Assembly (NCBI GenBank): GCA_022316685.1
Contig: JAKJHU010000076.1
Span: 1,188,001-1,252,000, forward strand
DNA from: Progne subis subis
Lineage: Eukaryota; Chordata; Aves; Passeriformes; Hirundinidae
Direction: 5' to 3'
DNA length: 64,000 nt
Below, piece after piece: positions 24,277-39,062 of this stretch (position 1 is the first letter of the stretch; each line of letters starts with the position of its first letter). Made by a program: the position numbers and the translations under genes. Under the pieces are notes generated by a model that saw only the letters and a program-made list of their open reading frames with translations, did not search any database and was not told where the DNA came from.

Positions 24277-27200
24277 CCACAGCATGAACTTACAAGTATT
24301 ATGGGAAAAGGGTTTTGATAAAATGAAGATGGATTAATTTCAGGTTATTAAAAAAATTTATTCAATTTTCAAAGTTAATATTTCATTTAATAAAGAGATT
24401 GGTATGGGTGTTTTTTTAATTTAATATCAAATAGTATCAAAGTTTGCCTTGTGTTTTCCAAAATAAATTATTTAGGATTAAATTCCCTCCACTTTAGATA
24501 TTGAACAATATCTAATCCTAAGACTATAAACATACTTATCCTGCAATTAGTGTTCATAAAGCAGGGGTTTTTTTGCCAAAAAACAAAAGAAATTATTTTT
24601 AAGTATCATAGGGCAGGTTTAATTGAAGTCAAAGTCAGTCTAGAAAAATAAACAGTTTGAATAACTAATTGAGAAGGTAATATCTTATTCCCTAGGGTTC
24701 CCTGTTTCTTTCTTAACTTTCTGTGAAGGGAGACTATAATGATCTTACTCTCAAACAGCTCTTTACATCTGTATAAGCACAGGTGTTTCCCACTCCTCAA
24801 GATTTCAAAATTCTGTCCCAAATCTTCTGAGGTGTATATATATTTACAGAATTTAAAAATTACTTTAGTCCCTGTACTGTATTTCACTTCAGTCAAAACA
24901 TTTTCTGTGGTGAGTTCATTTTCTCATCTGATGCAGTGCAGCATTATGCATCTGCCTAAGTCATACCTTGTGAATGTCCTACTTGAGTACAAGGATTTTG
25001 CTACGTAATGTTTACATTTGTAAGTTCTTTGCTGAATGTTGTTCATAGCATAGATCTTATTAAGGAAACAGTCCAGACATTTCACATGTTGTTTGTGTAT
25101 ACTTTATTCAGCCCTTGCTCTGATATTTTTTATTAACAATGCCTCACATGTAGTTTTTTATGTGTATTTCTCAGTCCCGTAGTAGCTATTTATCTGTTAA
25201 GTGCTCTAAATAAAGCCAGCCCAAGATTTTATTTGAGAATTGAGCATTCAGATGAGTTCTCTAAAAAATACTGTATTAACATGATCAGAAACTGGCTTTA
25301 TTTTGCTCTTTCTGTTTAAATGATACTCCTAATTTCAGTGATCTTAGTTCTAATTTGCATGGATGTGAGGGATATGAAAAGAGTAAGATGTGAATTATTG
25401 TATGACGGTATGGAAATTGAATTAAGTTTCGTACCATAAAAGAATCTCTACCAGTCATTTGAAGTTATTTTGTATATTCCTTCGAAAAAAAATTTAGACT
25501 GTTTAAAAGAAATAATCAGCATTACAGAATTATGTTCAATCCTTGGGAAATTGGTATTTTCATACCAGTACAGTTGAGCTCAGGTAGAAAAAGCCCCACC
25601 TCCCCTTCTGCATTTGATTTTAGTGTCTTAATAGCAGATGACTTGATAAAGAATTGTACAGAAAGTGATCAGATGCTGTAGAGAATCCATACTATAACAG
25701 TTGGATTGTTTAAGAGCACATAGACTAAGGCTGAATAATTATGCAAAAGATAAATCATCTAGCCATGTAATTAATTTGGAATTACAATGACAGTAAAGGT
25801 ACAGTTAAATTCTTATTGATACATTAAAATTGTGATAAATGTTAATATATTTAATTGGTATTTAACAAGATAGCTGTAGCAAGTTAATTAGATATCCATT
25901 TACATACTTCATAAATGTCAGCATTTTTAACAATTCAGCCCACATTTAGAATACAGCCTTGAGTATTCCTGGATGCAATAGGTGTGATAAGTAACACTAG
26001 CTCCATTTCCCTTCTGATCCTTTTATCGTGGGCAGGATGAAATTAGAATTAAATTTCCCTTCCCCTTCCCCTTCTTTTTCCCATTAACTATCAGGACTTC
26101 ATAAATATAAAGACAAACTAGATACTAATAACTTCTGGACAATTTTGGTGTTAATATGTCTGTGCCTCCCCTTCACATCTCTAAATTATTGTTAAGATTC
26201 AAGCTGACTATTTACAAATGATAGAGATCTATGTTCACCATGATTATAACTTGCCTTGATAAATTTGTGAACTGATGATGCTAGAAAGTAGAGAGGAATT
26301 AAACCCAGAAGCTCTGTCAGCCTTTAACTAACTACCCCACATAAAATGCAAGAATGTAAAAAGTTATGTATGGGAACTAAAGAGTCACTTTAAAAAGCCA
26401 GCTGCAAGCAGAAAATGTCAAAATAGTTTGTCAAGTAAGTTTATAACACTTCTTCATTATCTTAATCATAAGGATGCATAAAAATGGGTATGAAGATAAG
26501 CAGATCTGCTCTTTCCCAGGCACCACCCCCTGCCCTTTTTTCTCCCTGACACGAAGATAAAATGAGACTGGAGAGGTTTTTAAAGATACCCTTAAATGAA
26601 GAATGATGATGGTGCTCTTAGATTTTCTTTGAAGAACATATTATATAATGCCTGAATAATGCCATAATGAGAGATAGAGACACTTGGATGGGAAGAGTGG
26701 GAGATCGAACAGGAGACAAGGAGCAGAGGAAGGATAAGTTGGGTGAAAATTTTTGATTAGTCCCAGGCATTTTCTTCTGATTTACTTTCATGTGACCTAA
26801 TTGCAGACTATTTCCTGCCAGAGATGTTCAATCTCATGGGCAGGATTTCCAGATCTATTTGAGATTTTAGTTAAAAGATGACTAAAAATATTAAAATGGT
26901 ATAGTGAAAACATGCAAAATCTACATGTTCCATAATTATTAATTTATTCTGACATTATATTTAAAACAATCACAACATGCTTTCATTATGTTTTCTGGTC
27001 TGCTCCTGGGAAGACACTGCTCTCCCACCCACAGAAGGGTACTGGGCTACTCTTCAGCATTTCCAGAAACGTGGGCTGTTGAAGTCATTCTTCTACTTGG
27101 CTAGCAGTTAATATTGAGTAGCACTGAGGAACAGGGGATTAAAATGTTAGGAATGCAGAAGACTTACCCAAAGTCTTCAATAAAGTCCATATATTTTCTA

Positions 27201-30200
27201 CTAAGAATTTCCAGTGGTTTAGCACCTAGACTGTCTTGCCCTATTTGTCAGCCAAAAGCAAGAATACAGGATTTATGATTCTAGCAAAAGCACCTCACAT
27301 AGAAAACAGCAAGCCATATCAATAAAAAATATTAATCTCAGTGGTATTTTTAAGAGCAAAGAAAATTACAATATTCTTCTGAAAGTTTCCCAGGATTTGT
27401 TCAGTTTTGCAAATATTTCTAAACACAGATAAACAAAATTCCACCATGGCAACATGCTGGCAGTTAGTATGCTGACTGTGCTCTTATTTTATGCTTCTCT
27501 CTTAGCCAGGTTTTAGTCCTTAGTGACTGAACAACTCTTTCATTACCCCCCTCTTGAAAGCCCTCAACACATATGCAAGTTCCAATTTATAAAATTTCAT
27601 CTGATATTTCTTGTATGTTTAAACCACTGATAGGTTTACTCAAATAAAAATGAATTCTATTTGAAATTTCTATTTCTATTTTCCAATTTCTATTTGAAAC
27701 ACTACATCCTTCTTTTGCTAAACCTTCTGAGACCAAACATTTTAGCAAGTGAACACAGTTCTTTGCACTAACTGTGTTGTAATAACACCAGTGTTGAGTT
27801 CTGTTAATCTTTCATGGATGTTTCCTTCAGGTTCATAACAATTTTTTATGTACTTTGCCATATTTCCCTAGATTCTAAGATCATCTCAATGTCAGAAATT
27901 ATAGAAGTTATTATTAGAGTTTTACAAAGTAAGACAAATTCCACTTCCATCTGGAAATCTATAAATCTGAACAATAAGTCATTTGTTATGTGGCTACTGA
28001 TGTGTGGATGTAGTCCAAATTAGAGCCAATGTAACTGAGGGCAGAACTGTCCCATAAAATGTGATTTAAGCAATCAAGGATTAAATGTACTAATCAAGAT
28101 TATTTTTGTGAGTAACTGTACCAGTTACATTTTTTAAGTCAAAGTGAAAAACAGTAAAAACAATGAAACTTAAATATGCAATTTTTTTTTCAGATGAAAT
28201 ATTTTTTAAAATTCTAGGATAAAAAGGATTGTTTTGAGTCACTAAAATTCTTTAGTACATATTTAGAAAATAAATATGGACACTGCAATTTATATCCAAT
28301 TAATAAGAATGTCATAAAAAAATCAAATTGAATTCTTTAAACAATGGTCACACTTAAAAGACCTGTGATCAGTGCAAATATCAATCAGACAATTATCTGC
28401 AAGAGAAAGGGACATTTTCAGCCCTGTATTTTGCAGGTAGCCGTGGTCATGTGGTGTGACCATGATACTTGAACAAGTCAAATGCTGGTGAGAAAGTAAT
28501 GGAACTCAAATGCATAAATTATTCCATTTAGGCAGAAGTTATTTTTACACTATTTCAGAAGTCACTTGACATTGAAAATTGTATGCAAGCATAGCAGTAA
28601 TTTCACACATTTAAAAATAAATAAATTTTTAAAAGGCATATCTGTGGACCTATAAAGATATTTTGCCTTATTTAGACAATATAACCCCATGATATTGTCA
28701 ATGGAGTTGATGTTTGTGTTAGCTATATATTTTTCTATACTTTAGGAACACTTGATCCTTTCAATTAGGGGGTTTTCTCTAAATTCAGACAACAAGAAAA
28801 ATAGATTTTCTATGTAGAGAAGATAATTTATGCATGTATCCTGAGCTTAAATTTCATGAGAACTAAAATGCCCTCTTAAAAGAAGTGCTGGGATCATGCA
28901 AGTTGTTAAGATTCTTGCTGCCCATCATTCAGGACCTGCAGGGTGATTCTGTGCTCCTCTTATGAGTGTTTAGAAAGGTACTGATTGGCTATACGGGAAA
29001 TATAACTAGTATTTGGTAGATTGTGTCTGTATGGCTTTATAACTAGTGAATAATACAGCTGAAATTTGACTGCTACATTCCAAACTCGAGTTTTGGTTGA
29101 CTTTCTTATAGGTGAAATTGTCCAATAGACTCAGAAACCAGGTAAGAATCTGGCAGATGTGTACACAGGAGAATGATTTCAAATACTTTGTCTGCTTATA
29201 AATATGAAGAATCAACATTTTTGTTCCTGGTCACATGTAAAGAGCAGAAATTATTCTTTCCTGGGATACTTATTTATGACATTCAATGAATCTAAATACT
29301 TCACTGAATACACTGACTTTGAGTAAATTCTTCTTTAAAAAGATAGGTTGTATACTAATTTTTCTGTTAGCCTGTGTGGCAGGAAAAAAGAGATCCACAT
29401 TACAACCCAGGTGCTGTATGCTTTCTCTCTAATCAGTGGAGAATGATCAGCATTTTCAAAGCAGGAGTTACAGTTTGGGGAAGCAGAGACCTGCTAGGGT
29501 ATCTCACTCTGCTAACACAGGGAGTTAACAGCATATCCACATTCTAATTCAATTTTTTCAGCTAAAAGACTAAAGCAAGAATGGATGAGCCAAGCCTAGA
29601 AACCACAAGACTTGAGGCTTTTCAAGAGCTTAGTTTAACAATTATTTTGCCTCCGTTAAATTTTTCCAGGTTCATGGCGCACGGGTGTAGGCATAAGCAG
29701 ACACTACATTTTGGCACATTTCTTTTAGTTTCCTTTCTGAAATATGATTACAAATGCTTCAGAATTCCTTCAGAGAACAAAGTGCTGGTCATCATCCAGG
29801 TGGATCCACTAAGAAGATGTATCCCAGTCGGCTTGTGATAGTGGTCAAGATTCAGAAGGATCATTGTCTAGGGCTGGTTGAAAGAAGCATTCACAATTCT
29901 AGGAGATTTCAGACACAGTTGAAATTAACCAGAGTTCTAATGTGGTATGGTTGTCATAAAATCTTTCACTAAATATATTTTTCCTCTCAGCAAAAAAATA
30001 GCTGCACAGAAATATTGAGAAAGTTTCCTCTGAACGTATTCATCTAAAAAGGACCTTTTATTTTTTTTATTTGGTGATTTGTATGTTGGAGAAACCTTGT
30101 TTTCTTCCAACCAGGCCCCTTAATCCATGTTTTGCAACTTCTGTATTTAGTTTAGAAAAGGTATTCATGTGAGAGAGGGTATAATACCCATAAGAACTAT

Positions 30201-32279
30201 TGCATCTTTACAGTTCAACTCAGTTTTTACCCACTTATTTAAATTATTATTTTCTTGTAATCTGTTCCTAGATTTTTATTTACCATTATTCAATTCACAA
30301 CATATTAGTAAGTAGGGAGAATCATCTCCCTTCCAGCCCTAATTGGTGAGTGGAATTTTTGATCTGGTGCCACCAGCATACTTTGAAACCAGGTGGTATT
30401 AAACCAATTAGGTTTTTTTAATTGATTTTTGCATTTTATGCAGTAAGGGAAATTGATTGATGTTCATTTTGGAGATGAGATAACAACTTTTGAAACATTG
30501 CCAGCTCACAAAATATAAAGTCAATATCAATTCATTAGCAAATTAATGGGACTGATTTTATTGTAAATAACTAGCAACTGTGCAGTTGGCAGGTCTGAGT
30601 TAGTAGCTATTCAGAGCATCACATGCAAGTTCTGAAAGTAAAGGAAGAGTTCAGAAATGGACTTTTTAATAAGGAGTTTTATACTGTCTTTGGGAGTTAA
30701 ATATTTTTCACCTTAAAAAGAAGTGTGTTACAATGGCCTTATGTTGTGAGTACAAAAGTTTGTATTACACTTAGTCTGTGTCTTTAAACACGGGCCTAAG
30801 TACAGTTGGGTGAGTAATCACATTTCAAATTAAAAAAAAAAAAAAAAAAATTGAAATAATTTCAGTTTGCTGTCAAACAAATTTTCTTCACTTTTTTCAT
30901 GCAGGAAACTTCTTGAAGTAAAATGTTGAAAGGAATTGTGGATTTTCTTAAGTGGATAAATAATGGTTTAATCTGAGATTTTAAAATTTATTTTGCAAAT
31001 AAATACTTTGTTCTCCTTATTAAACAGAAGTATGGTTGGAATTAAAACATCATTTTGAAATGGTAAGTGGAAGCTCCTAGCATTTTTCTTGTTTTTCACC
31101 TATTTTTCTAGCTTAAACACTATGAAAAATTCAAAATGAATTTGTGAATTGTTTTGGACAGATGCATTTTTCACTGAGAAAAGCTTTTGCCTGAAGAGTT
31201 TCCCCTATCTACAGTCCTGAATAATGCATTGCAGGAAGCTTTGCCCATGAGATCTATAGGCAATTGTACATTTTACAGATGTTCCTCTCCAGAGTTCTCT
31301 TCAGAACAAAATCCCTCCTTAGTCCTTAAAAAGCTCTACATGTTCTATCATCACCACATGTAGGTGCTGAACTGGGGAACAACTGAAACAAAGGCTCCTT
31401 CTCTTTTCTAGTGCTTCTAACCTCTTTTTCAGTGTAACTCTTTAGCCTCCAATCCTAACCAAATGCTTGTCTCTCCAGCATGATGTATTGTTATAAGAAC
31501 CTAATTCTGTTCAGCTTCTCTCATAAAAGTGTTAAAAAGTAGTCAAAAGAGAGAAAATCTGTGTCAGGACTGTATTTTTTTAAATATAGTTATCTGTGGG
31601 GTCTCAAAACCTCTTTCCCATCCAAGTTCGGTCACTTCTATAGCATCCATTACTGTACTTTAATGTAGCCCAGTCACTATGAAATATTGTTTGGGTTTAT
31701 CACTTACGTAACTTGTGTCTCCTCTTTATTTTGCCTGTGCACATGTGAAGGCATAATTTAACTTTTTGATTATGCCTCAAAATTTAAATGCTATATGTTC
31801 TTCTGCAGCATTTCTGGTATTATAAAGAAAGCACAAAACTTCTGGAAAGCCTAAATGCTTTGAAAATATTGTATTTAGATAAGAGTTATTTTTTCTGAAT
31901 TTTCCATATGTCAGTAGAATTGTTTTAGTCATTAACTGAGATATTTGCAGGACTAAAATTTTTTATGTCTATTAGAATTTTGAAAAGAATAAGGTAATCA
32001 TTGATATTTTGCATTCTTCGATTTACCAATTTTCTGTTCTTAAGCATGAAAATGTATAATATATAAGTATCTATTCAGTTCCCAGTACCAAACCTTCTTA
32101 CTTACTACTAGGACCTTAAAAGTTGTTTTTTGGGCTCGAATTTCATTTAGCAGATTCTAGAGAGCTCAGTAGATGAGGCTAACCTTAAAACAAACATAGA
32201 ACCCAGATCCTCACAAGCATTTAGATGCTTATCTCATATCCACGTTGAAATATTTTCAAACATATGAGCCTTTCTTGAC
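24277..32279. other. Unique AT-rich sequence, about 8 kb
   Basis: No recognised mobile element over this whole stretch, which is long for this window, and no coding frame with familiar motifs. A poly(A) run lies at about 30833-30850. The lack of recognisable repeats could mean old repeats decayed beyond reading, or a conserved non-coding region. Confidence 0.5.
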
Positions 32280-32324
32280 TTCTAAATAAAGCAGAACATG
32301 ACAGACACTCTGCTTTATTTAGAA
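32280..32324. repeat. Perfect 16-bp inverted repeat with 13-base loop
   Basis: TTCTAAATAAAGCAGA pattern: the arm at 32280-32295 pairs perfectly with 32309-32324, read as TCTGCTTTATTTAGA plus A. The loop is ACATGACAGACAC. It is too short for a typical microRNA precursor stem but could form a stable RNA or DNA hairpin. Confidence 0.85.
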
Positions 32325-32715
32325 ATGGTGCTGTAAAAGTGCATTGTAAGGGTTACTACAGAAATCTGATGGGTTATAGGCAAGTCAAGATTTTCCAGGC
32401 ACACCGAGGATATTGACTTTCTGAAGCTGACTAGATGATGTGAGCCACTTCCAGCAACTCAATCTACTCTATTCAGAGCATAGCCAGTTTATAAAGGCAT
32501 GCAATTTGTAGAGGACTGTTTCAGGGTCACTCTGCTACAGCCCTCTTGACATAGCTAAAAGAAAGCCCTGAATAGAGGATGAGAAATCTGATTGTTGATT
32601 AGCTTTAGTGTTATTTCAATCAATTCCCAGAAGGAAGTTAGCAATCTGCCCAGCATTTAACAAACAATCATTATGAAAGGGCCATTGTAACAGGAACACT
32701 CAATTCAGAAAGTTT

Positions 32716-32815
32716 TGGGATTTGGGGTTTTTTTGGTGGGTTTCTTTTTTTTGGTTTGGTGGTGGTTTTTGATAAATCTGGGGTTTGAGGAGGGTTTCTC
32801 TGTTGGGTTTTTTGT
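32716..32815 (+). repeat. G/T-rich low-complexity tract
   Basis: T runs alternating with GG/GGG, same composition class as the tract at 20365-20480 but with more interruptions. Confidence 0.8.
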
Positions 32816-33265
32816 CCTTTTTGTCAGCTTGAGTTCTATTTAAGGACTTCTTGATTACAAGATTACTGTTTTTACTGAATTTATGACTTTTTTCATTCAC
32901 ACTTACTATGGGCAAGCTGCATAGATTATTTAAAACTAAATGCTCAGAGGAATTTTCTCAAAGGCAGTCATCCTCCCACAGATAAAATACAGCTAAATTC
33001 AATTGACTAATGAAGATCTTATTATTTCTTTTGAAGCTAAAAAGATCAAAAGGTTATTATATCTATTCTCATAATAACACAAAAACATCTTTAAGTGGGC
33101 CTACCCTGCACAGTCCAGGTGCTCCTCACCATCTAAATACACAAAGAAACAAAAGGTTCCTTCACTCTTATTCAAAATTAAGCCTTTCTCTTTTTTTTTT
33201 TTTTTTTTTTAACATGATAAAAATGAATTAAAGAAGGCTGAAATAACCATCAGACTATTAATATG
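32816..33265. other. AT-rich sequence without recognised gene
   Basis: Contains a run of 20 T at 33191-33210 shortly before the CR1 tail; otherwise nothing recognised. Confidence 0.55.
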
Positions 33266-33553
33266 GAACATATTGACAGGATGAGGGATAATGTTTTTAA
33301 ATTTAGGGAGGATAAATTTAGATTAAATATATGGAAAAGGTCTTTTGCAATGAAGGTGGTGAAAAAATACTAGAACAGGTTTCCCAGAGAAGTGGTACAT
33401 GACTCATTCCTGGAGCTATTCAAGGTCAAGTTTAATGGGGCTATGAGATACTTGATCTAGTTTAAAATGTCTCTGCTCATTGCAAGGTGGTTGGACTAGA
33501 TGACCTTTAAAGGTCCCTTCCAACCCAATCAATTCTATGATTCTGTGATTCTA
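33266..33553 (+). mobile_element. CR1 LINE 3' end, plus strand
   Basis: Typical CR1 3' untranslated region: GACAGGATGAGGG, GGAGGATAAATTTAGATTA, CAGGTTTCCCAGAGAAGTGG, GTTGGACTAGATGACCTTTA and AAGGTCCCTTCCAACCCAA, ending in ATTCTATGATTCTGTGATTCT. Only about 290 bases remain, consistent with strong 5' truncation during target-primed reverse transcription. No coding part left. Confidence 0.93.
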
Positions 33554-36500
33554 GAAATCTGGTAGAAGAAGCAAGTATGCTGATTTTCTCTTGAATTTTT
33601 AGGAAAATATTTAATATTTTGATCTTGCTTTTATTCCCCCAGAGCAGCAGAGAGCTATTACCTTCCTTTCCCAGGAGTGTGAGGAAGATTTACACTGATT
33701 AATACATTAGTACATTGAAGCATTTCATATACTGTGGTAGTATAAGAAATTTATATTTCTTACATGATTACAAACATTTACAACTTCAAAAGTATTAACA
33801 AACCTACTAAAAATGCAGATGCATTCAGTGTATGCATATTCTTAAACATGTTTACTTGTACAATTCACTATTCAGTCCCTTCTAGTTGCTATTGGATCAG
33901 ATTCACACATTCAGGAAGTAAAAAGCTGTCCTTTCTCATTATCAGTGTTGCAGGTCTGGCCTGATGGTATCTGAATATCTATCACACTTGTGATGAATCT
34001 AAAATCACTACTGGTATTGTAGAACCCCCAGGTGAAACACAGCAAACTCTTCCATCAATGATGTCTATAACAACACTAACAGGTGTAAGACCTCTGAACT
34101 ACAAAAAAATTACCAAAATCATTTTTGCCAGTACAGGGATTGATTCTGGCTTGAAAGTATGGAAGCAAATTATACTAAGCTAGAAATTACTCTTCTGTTA
34201 CTTCTCTGTTTTCCTTTTTTTGCATTTAAAGAGACATAAAAGTATATGGTCAAACAAAGAAAGTCAAGAGCATACTGTATGGGGAAAATGTAGTAGTTGA
34301 GAAGAAATGCTGCTCTGGGCATGTATGCAGCCTCTGCAGAGGCTTGGCCAGCTCCAGGTATGGTCAAGTATGGTCAGAAGGTAGGGTCAGAAGTGACATT
34401 TGGGAGCTAAAAGTGCATTTAAGCAGTGAAAATATCAGCATGATGAGATTTTAATCATATCCAAAAACATGCAAGTTTTGAGGATCTAAATTACATACTT
34501 AAGTGTCCAGAATGGCAACCCTCAGGTGTATTCTCTGCTTCTGTTCATGCAAATGTACCTCCTAATTGATCACTAAGATCTATCTGGAGCTTTCTGGGGG
34601 AAATTAAAACACAGTTACAAGTTACAATAGTTACAGTAGTTTCACTACTACTCAATCCTATAGTCATAGAGACATTATTTTGTCAGTCTAGCTCCAAAAA
34701 TCTTTCTGTTGCAGTCTTTTCATCTGTCATATAAATAAAAAATAGGTTTTACTGTGAGATCATAAGGAAGTTTGAGTCATTAATATATGCACAGTCTAGT
34801 TAGATGATAAGAATAAAACCACTAAAAATGTTCCAAAAATTTGTAGTACATATTAAAATATTATACTATATACTTTTTACAAATAGTCTCACACACAGTT
34901 ATGGTAAAAGTTTCACTTAACAGCCACATTTAACAGTTAAATGTTAGCTAACAGAAAAATGTCTCCCTCAGTCTTGTACTCAGGTTTGTGAAAAACGCAC
35001 AAAATGCAGATATCAGAGCTGTGGGGTCTCTGATTGCAGATGAAAGAGAGTGTGTTCGTGTGTTTAGAGGTATTTTCCATTCTAGAGCTTTGCGTTATAA
35101 ATAGTTGTTTTGTCTGTAACCACCAGAAGTCTACATAGTGGAAGCACTATGAACAAGTCAGCAAATGAGAAGAAAAAAGCTTTTCTTTTTTGCTAGTTCA
35201 GGTGAGGTATTCCAATAGAAGCAAAGGATTTTTGGAAAGTATTGAAGGTTAATCATGAATTATGCAGAAAATTATCTAATAAGAAGAATAAAACCACAGT
35301 TGAAAGTACAATTGAGTAGTACGCACAAACTGTTTGAACATCACTGAACTTGTTTAGTTATTGTCATTTATGTTGAAATGTTTGATGGTTTGTGAAACAA
35401 GAAACCACGAGAGTGGCTTTGGCTTATGCACTTGGACTGAAAAAGAATATCATAATCAAGGGTGGAGGAGAGTGAGAGCTGCAACTTCTGTATCTTGCTG
35501 TTTCTGATTTCACTTCTAATTATGCCACCACAGAATTAAACTGCTCATTATTATGGCTATTCATTAGCACGTGACTCTGGTGTGTGACAGTTGCTTTCAG
35601 AGGAAGAATTTTGAAAGAAGTTTCACACATGAGGAGGTGAACTACTGTGCTGCTGTCTAAAACTAAATGCAGTGTAGCAGAGGAAAGAATTCTGTCAGTG
35701 CCCCAGCTCATCTGAGGTGTTCTGTCTCCTTTGAGAGAGGGTCAGATCAAATCTTTCATTAAAGGCACTCTGTCATTCATGTGGAGAAGAGTTTTAAAGG
35801 TCGAAGTCACACATTTTATCCAATAAACTTCCAGTAAGATTTTTCTGCCCAAATTCACCCTGAGTTTACACCACATTTAGGTGCTCCACAGAGGTCTCAG
35901 GAGATTTGTCTGCAAACACATTCTATTGTCTCACCATACTTAATAAATATTTCTTGGGGTATTAAAAAATCAAAGGAAAAAAAAACCAAAACTTGATGAC
36001 CAGGGTGCCATCATGCATTGTTTTGCCATAGGAGATGTAATCTCTCCCCTTCATGAAGACAATAGAAGTGATTGAGATCATAAGGACTCAGTGTGCATTG
36101 CTAATACGGAGTAAAACTTACCTTCATTTGCAGTTATTCTGAAATTCTAAGTCCTCAATGAGAAACATACCCAATCACATGTATCTATTTATTTGATAAC
36201 ATATTCCATAATAAGAAGAAGCATTTCAGAGCAATCCTAACAAATAAAGGACTCTCATTGAATTTACCTATGTGGCAGCTTTTATTAAAGTAGTATTGTG
36301 CCACAAGAACCTCAGGCAGCATTACAGACAGGGGAGAAGTGGCTTGAGATCTGCTTGGAAGAATGGGACCTGGGGTGTTGGTTTGCAGTCAGCTCAATAT
36401 GAGCCAGCGTGTGCCCTGGTGGCCAAGAAGGCCAATGGCATCCAATCAAATCTTGCTGTATGATATTTTCCCACATTATGCTATTGGAACTTCAACAATA

Positions 36501-39062
36501 AAGCAAAATTGCCTACATTATATGTTAATGCATTATCCCATTTGACAGAAAGTCAATATATAGATGACCAGATGGCTTACTTTATCTTATACCTGACAAG
36601 TATGCATGGACCCTCGCAGCTAAGAGATAACTTAAATGATCAGCAGCTATTGAGAAACCATTATGTCTGTCAGTGTTTTTTTTAATTTCTGAAAATGTGG
36701 ATGTGAGCATTGTGTTGCTGTCATTAATAAATCAATGTCTTTCCTAGTTTCATTTTTCTTTGTCTCTCTGTGTAGAAAACCTATGTTGTAACTATTTGTA
36801 TGCTATCATTCATGATATCAATCAAGCTGAGATAAAAGCAGTTTATTAAATCTTCCAAACTCTTTTCTGAGACAGGGACTTTGCTATTACAGCCTTTCCA
36901 TCCATGAGATATATATGAAAAAATACGTATACTCCCTTACAGAGGTAGGACAAGTCAATAAACTAGTTCACAACCTGGAAATCAGACTGGTTTTGCATCT
37001 CCATGCATACCTTTAGCTTAAGTAGAGGAAAAAAATATGAGGTCTTTTTTGATCTTCTACTAAGAAAAGAGATGCTGATATTTTTATTTCAATTTTCAGT
37101 AATTTTTAAGATAAATTTATTAATACTTGAGATTAGCTTTGTGGATCTGGAGCTTCATAAATTTTTTACATGCTCTTTGAATATTATTCAGGTAAAAAAA
37201 ATAATGTGGAATGTCAAATGTTGTTCCTTAGTAGCATTTATTTCTCGGGTATTACAATATTTAGTTAATCTTGCAAGAAAGCAAAAGTACGTTCCATGCA
37301 ATTTAAGTTAGAAATTGCACATCTTGTATAGTGGCTATGTGAGGTTAATGAATTACAGTCAAGGCAGTATCACAGTAAATCAGGAACTAAAAATGCATAA
37401 AAATAATTATTTGTGAATAATTAATAAATAAAAACTACCAAAACAGTACTACCATGCCAGAGCAATAGCATCTCATACTCTACACACTGGGCATTATCTG
37501 TGTTGTCTCCCCCCAACAGGTAAAATTGAATTAAAAATTATGAAACAGCTGTTTCTCCATACAGGGGAACTGAAGTGCTAATTATGTCACCTGCTGTCTT
37601 AATAAAACCAAAACAAATATTCTCAAGAGTACGATTAAAAAAGCAAACTGGGGTAGCATACCTCCCTATTTCCACATATATGTCAGTGTTACACTTGGTC
37701 AAATAGAATAAAATCAAGCAGTGCTATAGTCATTGTATACCTCCAATATAATTCCTGAATTAAAGCAATTTGCACTATTTTTTTTTATTGTTTTGCCCAT
37801 CTGACATACCAAACTTATTGCAAGGGTTCACATTCTGTTTCTTCTTTCACTAACCTTGCTTCTCTCAATGCATTAACCAGAGCCATTATTGCTAAATATA
37901 CTTCATCGGTGTGCAAAAACACCTGACTTTTATTTACAGTGTGCCATTAACAGTGTTCTATTTACAGTCTGCTATTAACACCCTACTTTGATGACAGAAT
38001 TTTTGCTTTCTTCATGGTTTTCTTCCTAGTGCTCACTAGAAACATTTTTTTTAGCTGATCTCCTGCAACTCTGGAAGATAGTACAAGAGTGTGACTTTGT
38101 GTATGTTCATACTCTGCATGAATCTTGGACTTGTATCCTGGTTCCTTGATAAAAATATTTACACTATCTGATGATGACCTCAGTTTGGTTACAGCTCTTC
38201 TCTCTGTTACCAGATTCTACATCAACTAAATAGAATTCTGAAACCAGAGCTAGGGAAAGAAATCTTCACAGCAAGAAAAAAATATTTTTTTTTCTTCTGC
38301 TGCATTCTGCAGGCGGGGGCTCAGAATCACATTGTCTTAGACTGTCTTTCAGCTGCAGTTTAAATTATTATCTGCTCAAATGCTAAAATTCAGCAGATCT
38401 ACCTTTAGTTTATATTCCAAAATATCCCACTTGACAAGACAAACCCAAAGGTAATGATAGCCTAATATTTGGGCTCCCTGAATTTGAACAGAAATGTTCA
38501 AATTAGGGAATTTAAGGATGAATTAGGGATCATCCAAGTGGTTCACACTCAACTACAGAGTGAATTTAACCACTAGTTAAATTTTACTGACAAAGACTAG
38601 ATTTGACAATGATCAAGATTAAAAAGTGTACTAACAAGCACCCAGTACTCATTTTGAACCGCATTTTTTTGGTGTACACAACAGTATATGTCACTTACTA
38701 TGTGACAAGTATTGTTGATTTGGGGGTGTATTTCTGACAGGTCAGCTTTAAATCTCTATTTGGATTCGCAGACACTTCATATTGTGCCACAAAAAAATCC
38801 TTAATATTTTTCATCTAAGCAACCTTCACAGTGACAGGAGAGTTGAGGCAGGACAGTTCTCTACTACTTTTACTGGTGGAGGCTCTGGGGATCTCGTCCC
38901 AGTGTCACCAGAACAGGAGGGACCCAGTACACAGACCAACTGTGCACTGAATGTGTAAGGAGTTCTGAGAAAACAAAAGGGATTTTTTTTTTAAGAGAAT
39001 AATGTTGGAATCAGGTTTCTAGACTTCAGAGAAAAACTATTTAGGCATAATTTGTCATTCTA
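33554..39062. other. Unique AT-rich sequence
   Basis: No gene, RNA or repeat family recognised over about 5.5 kb. Only short open frames; none with familiar motifs. Confidence 0.55.
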
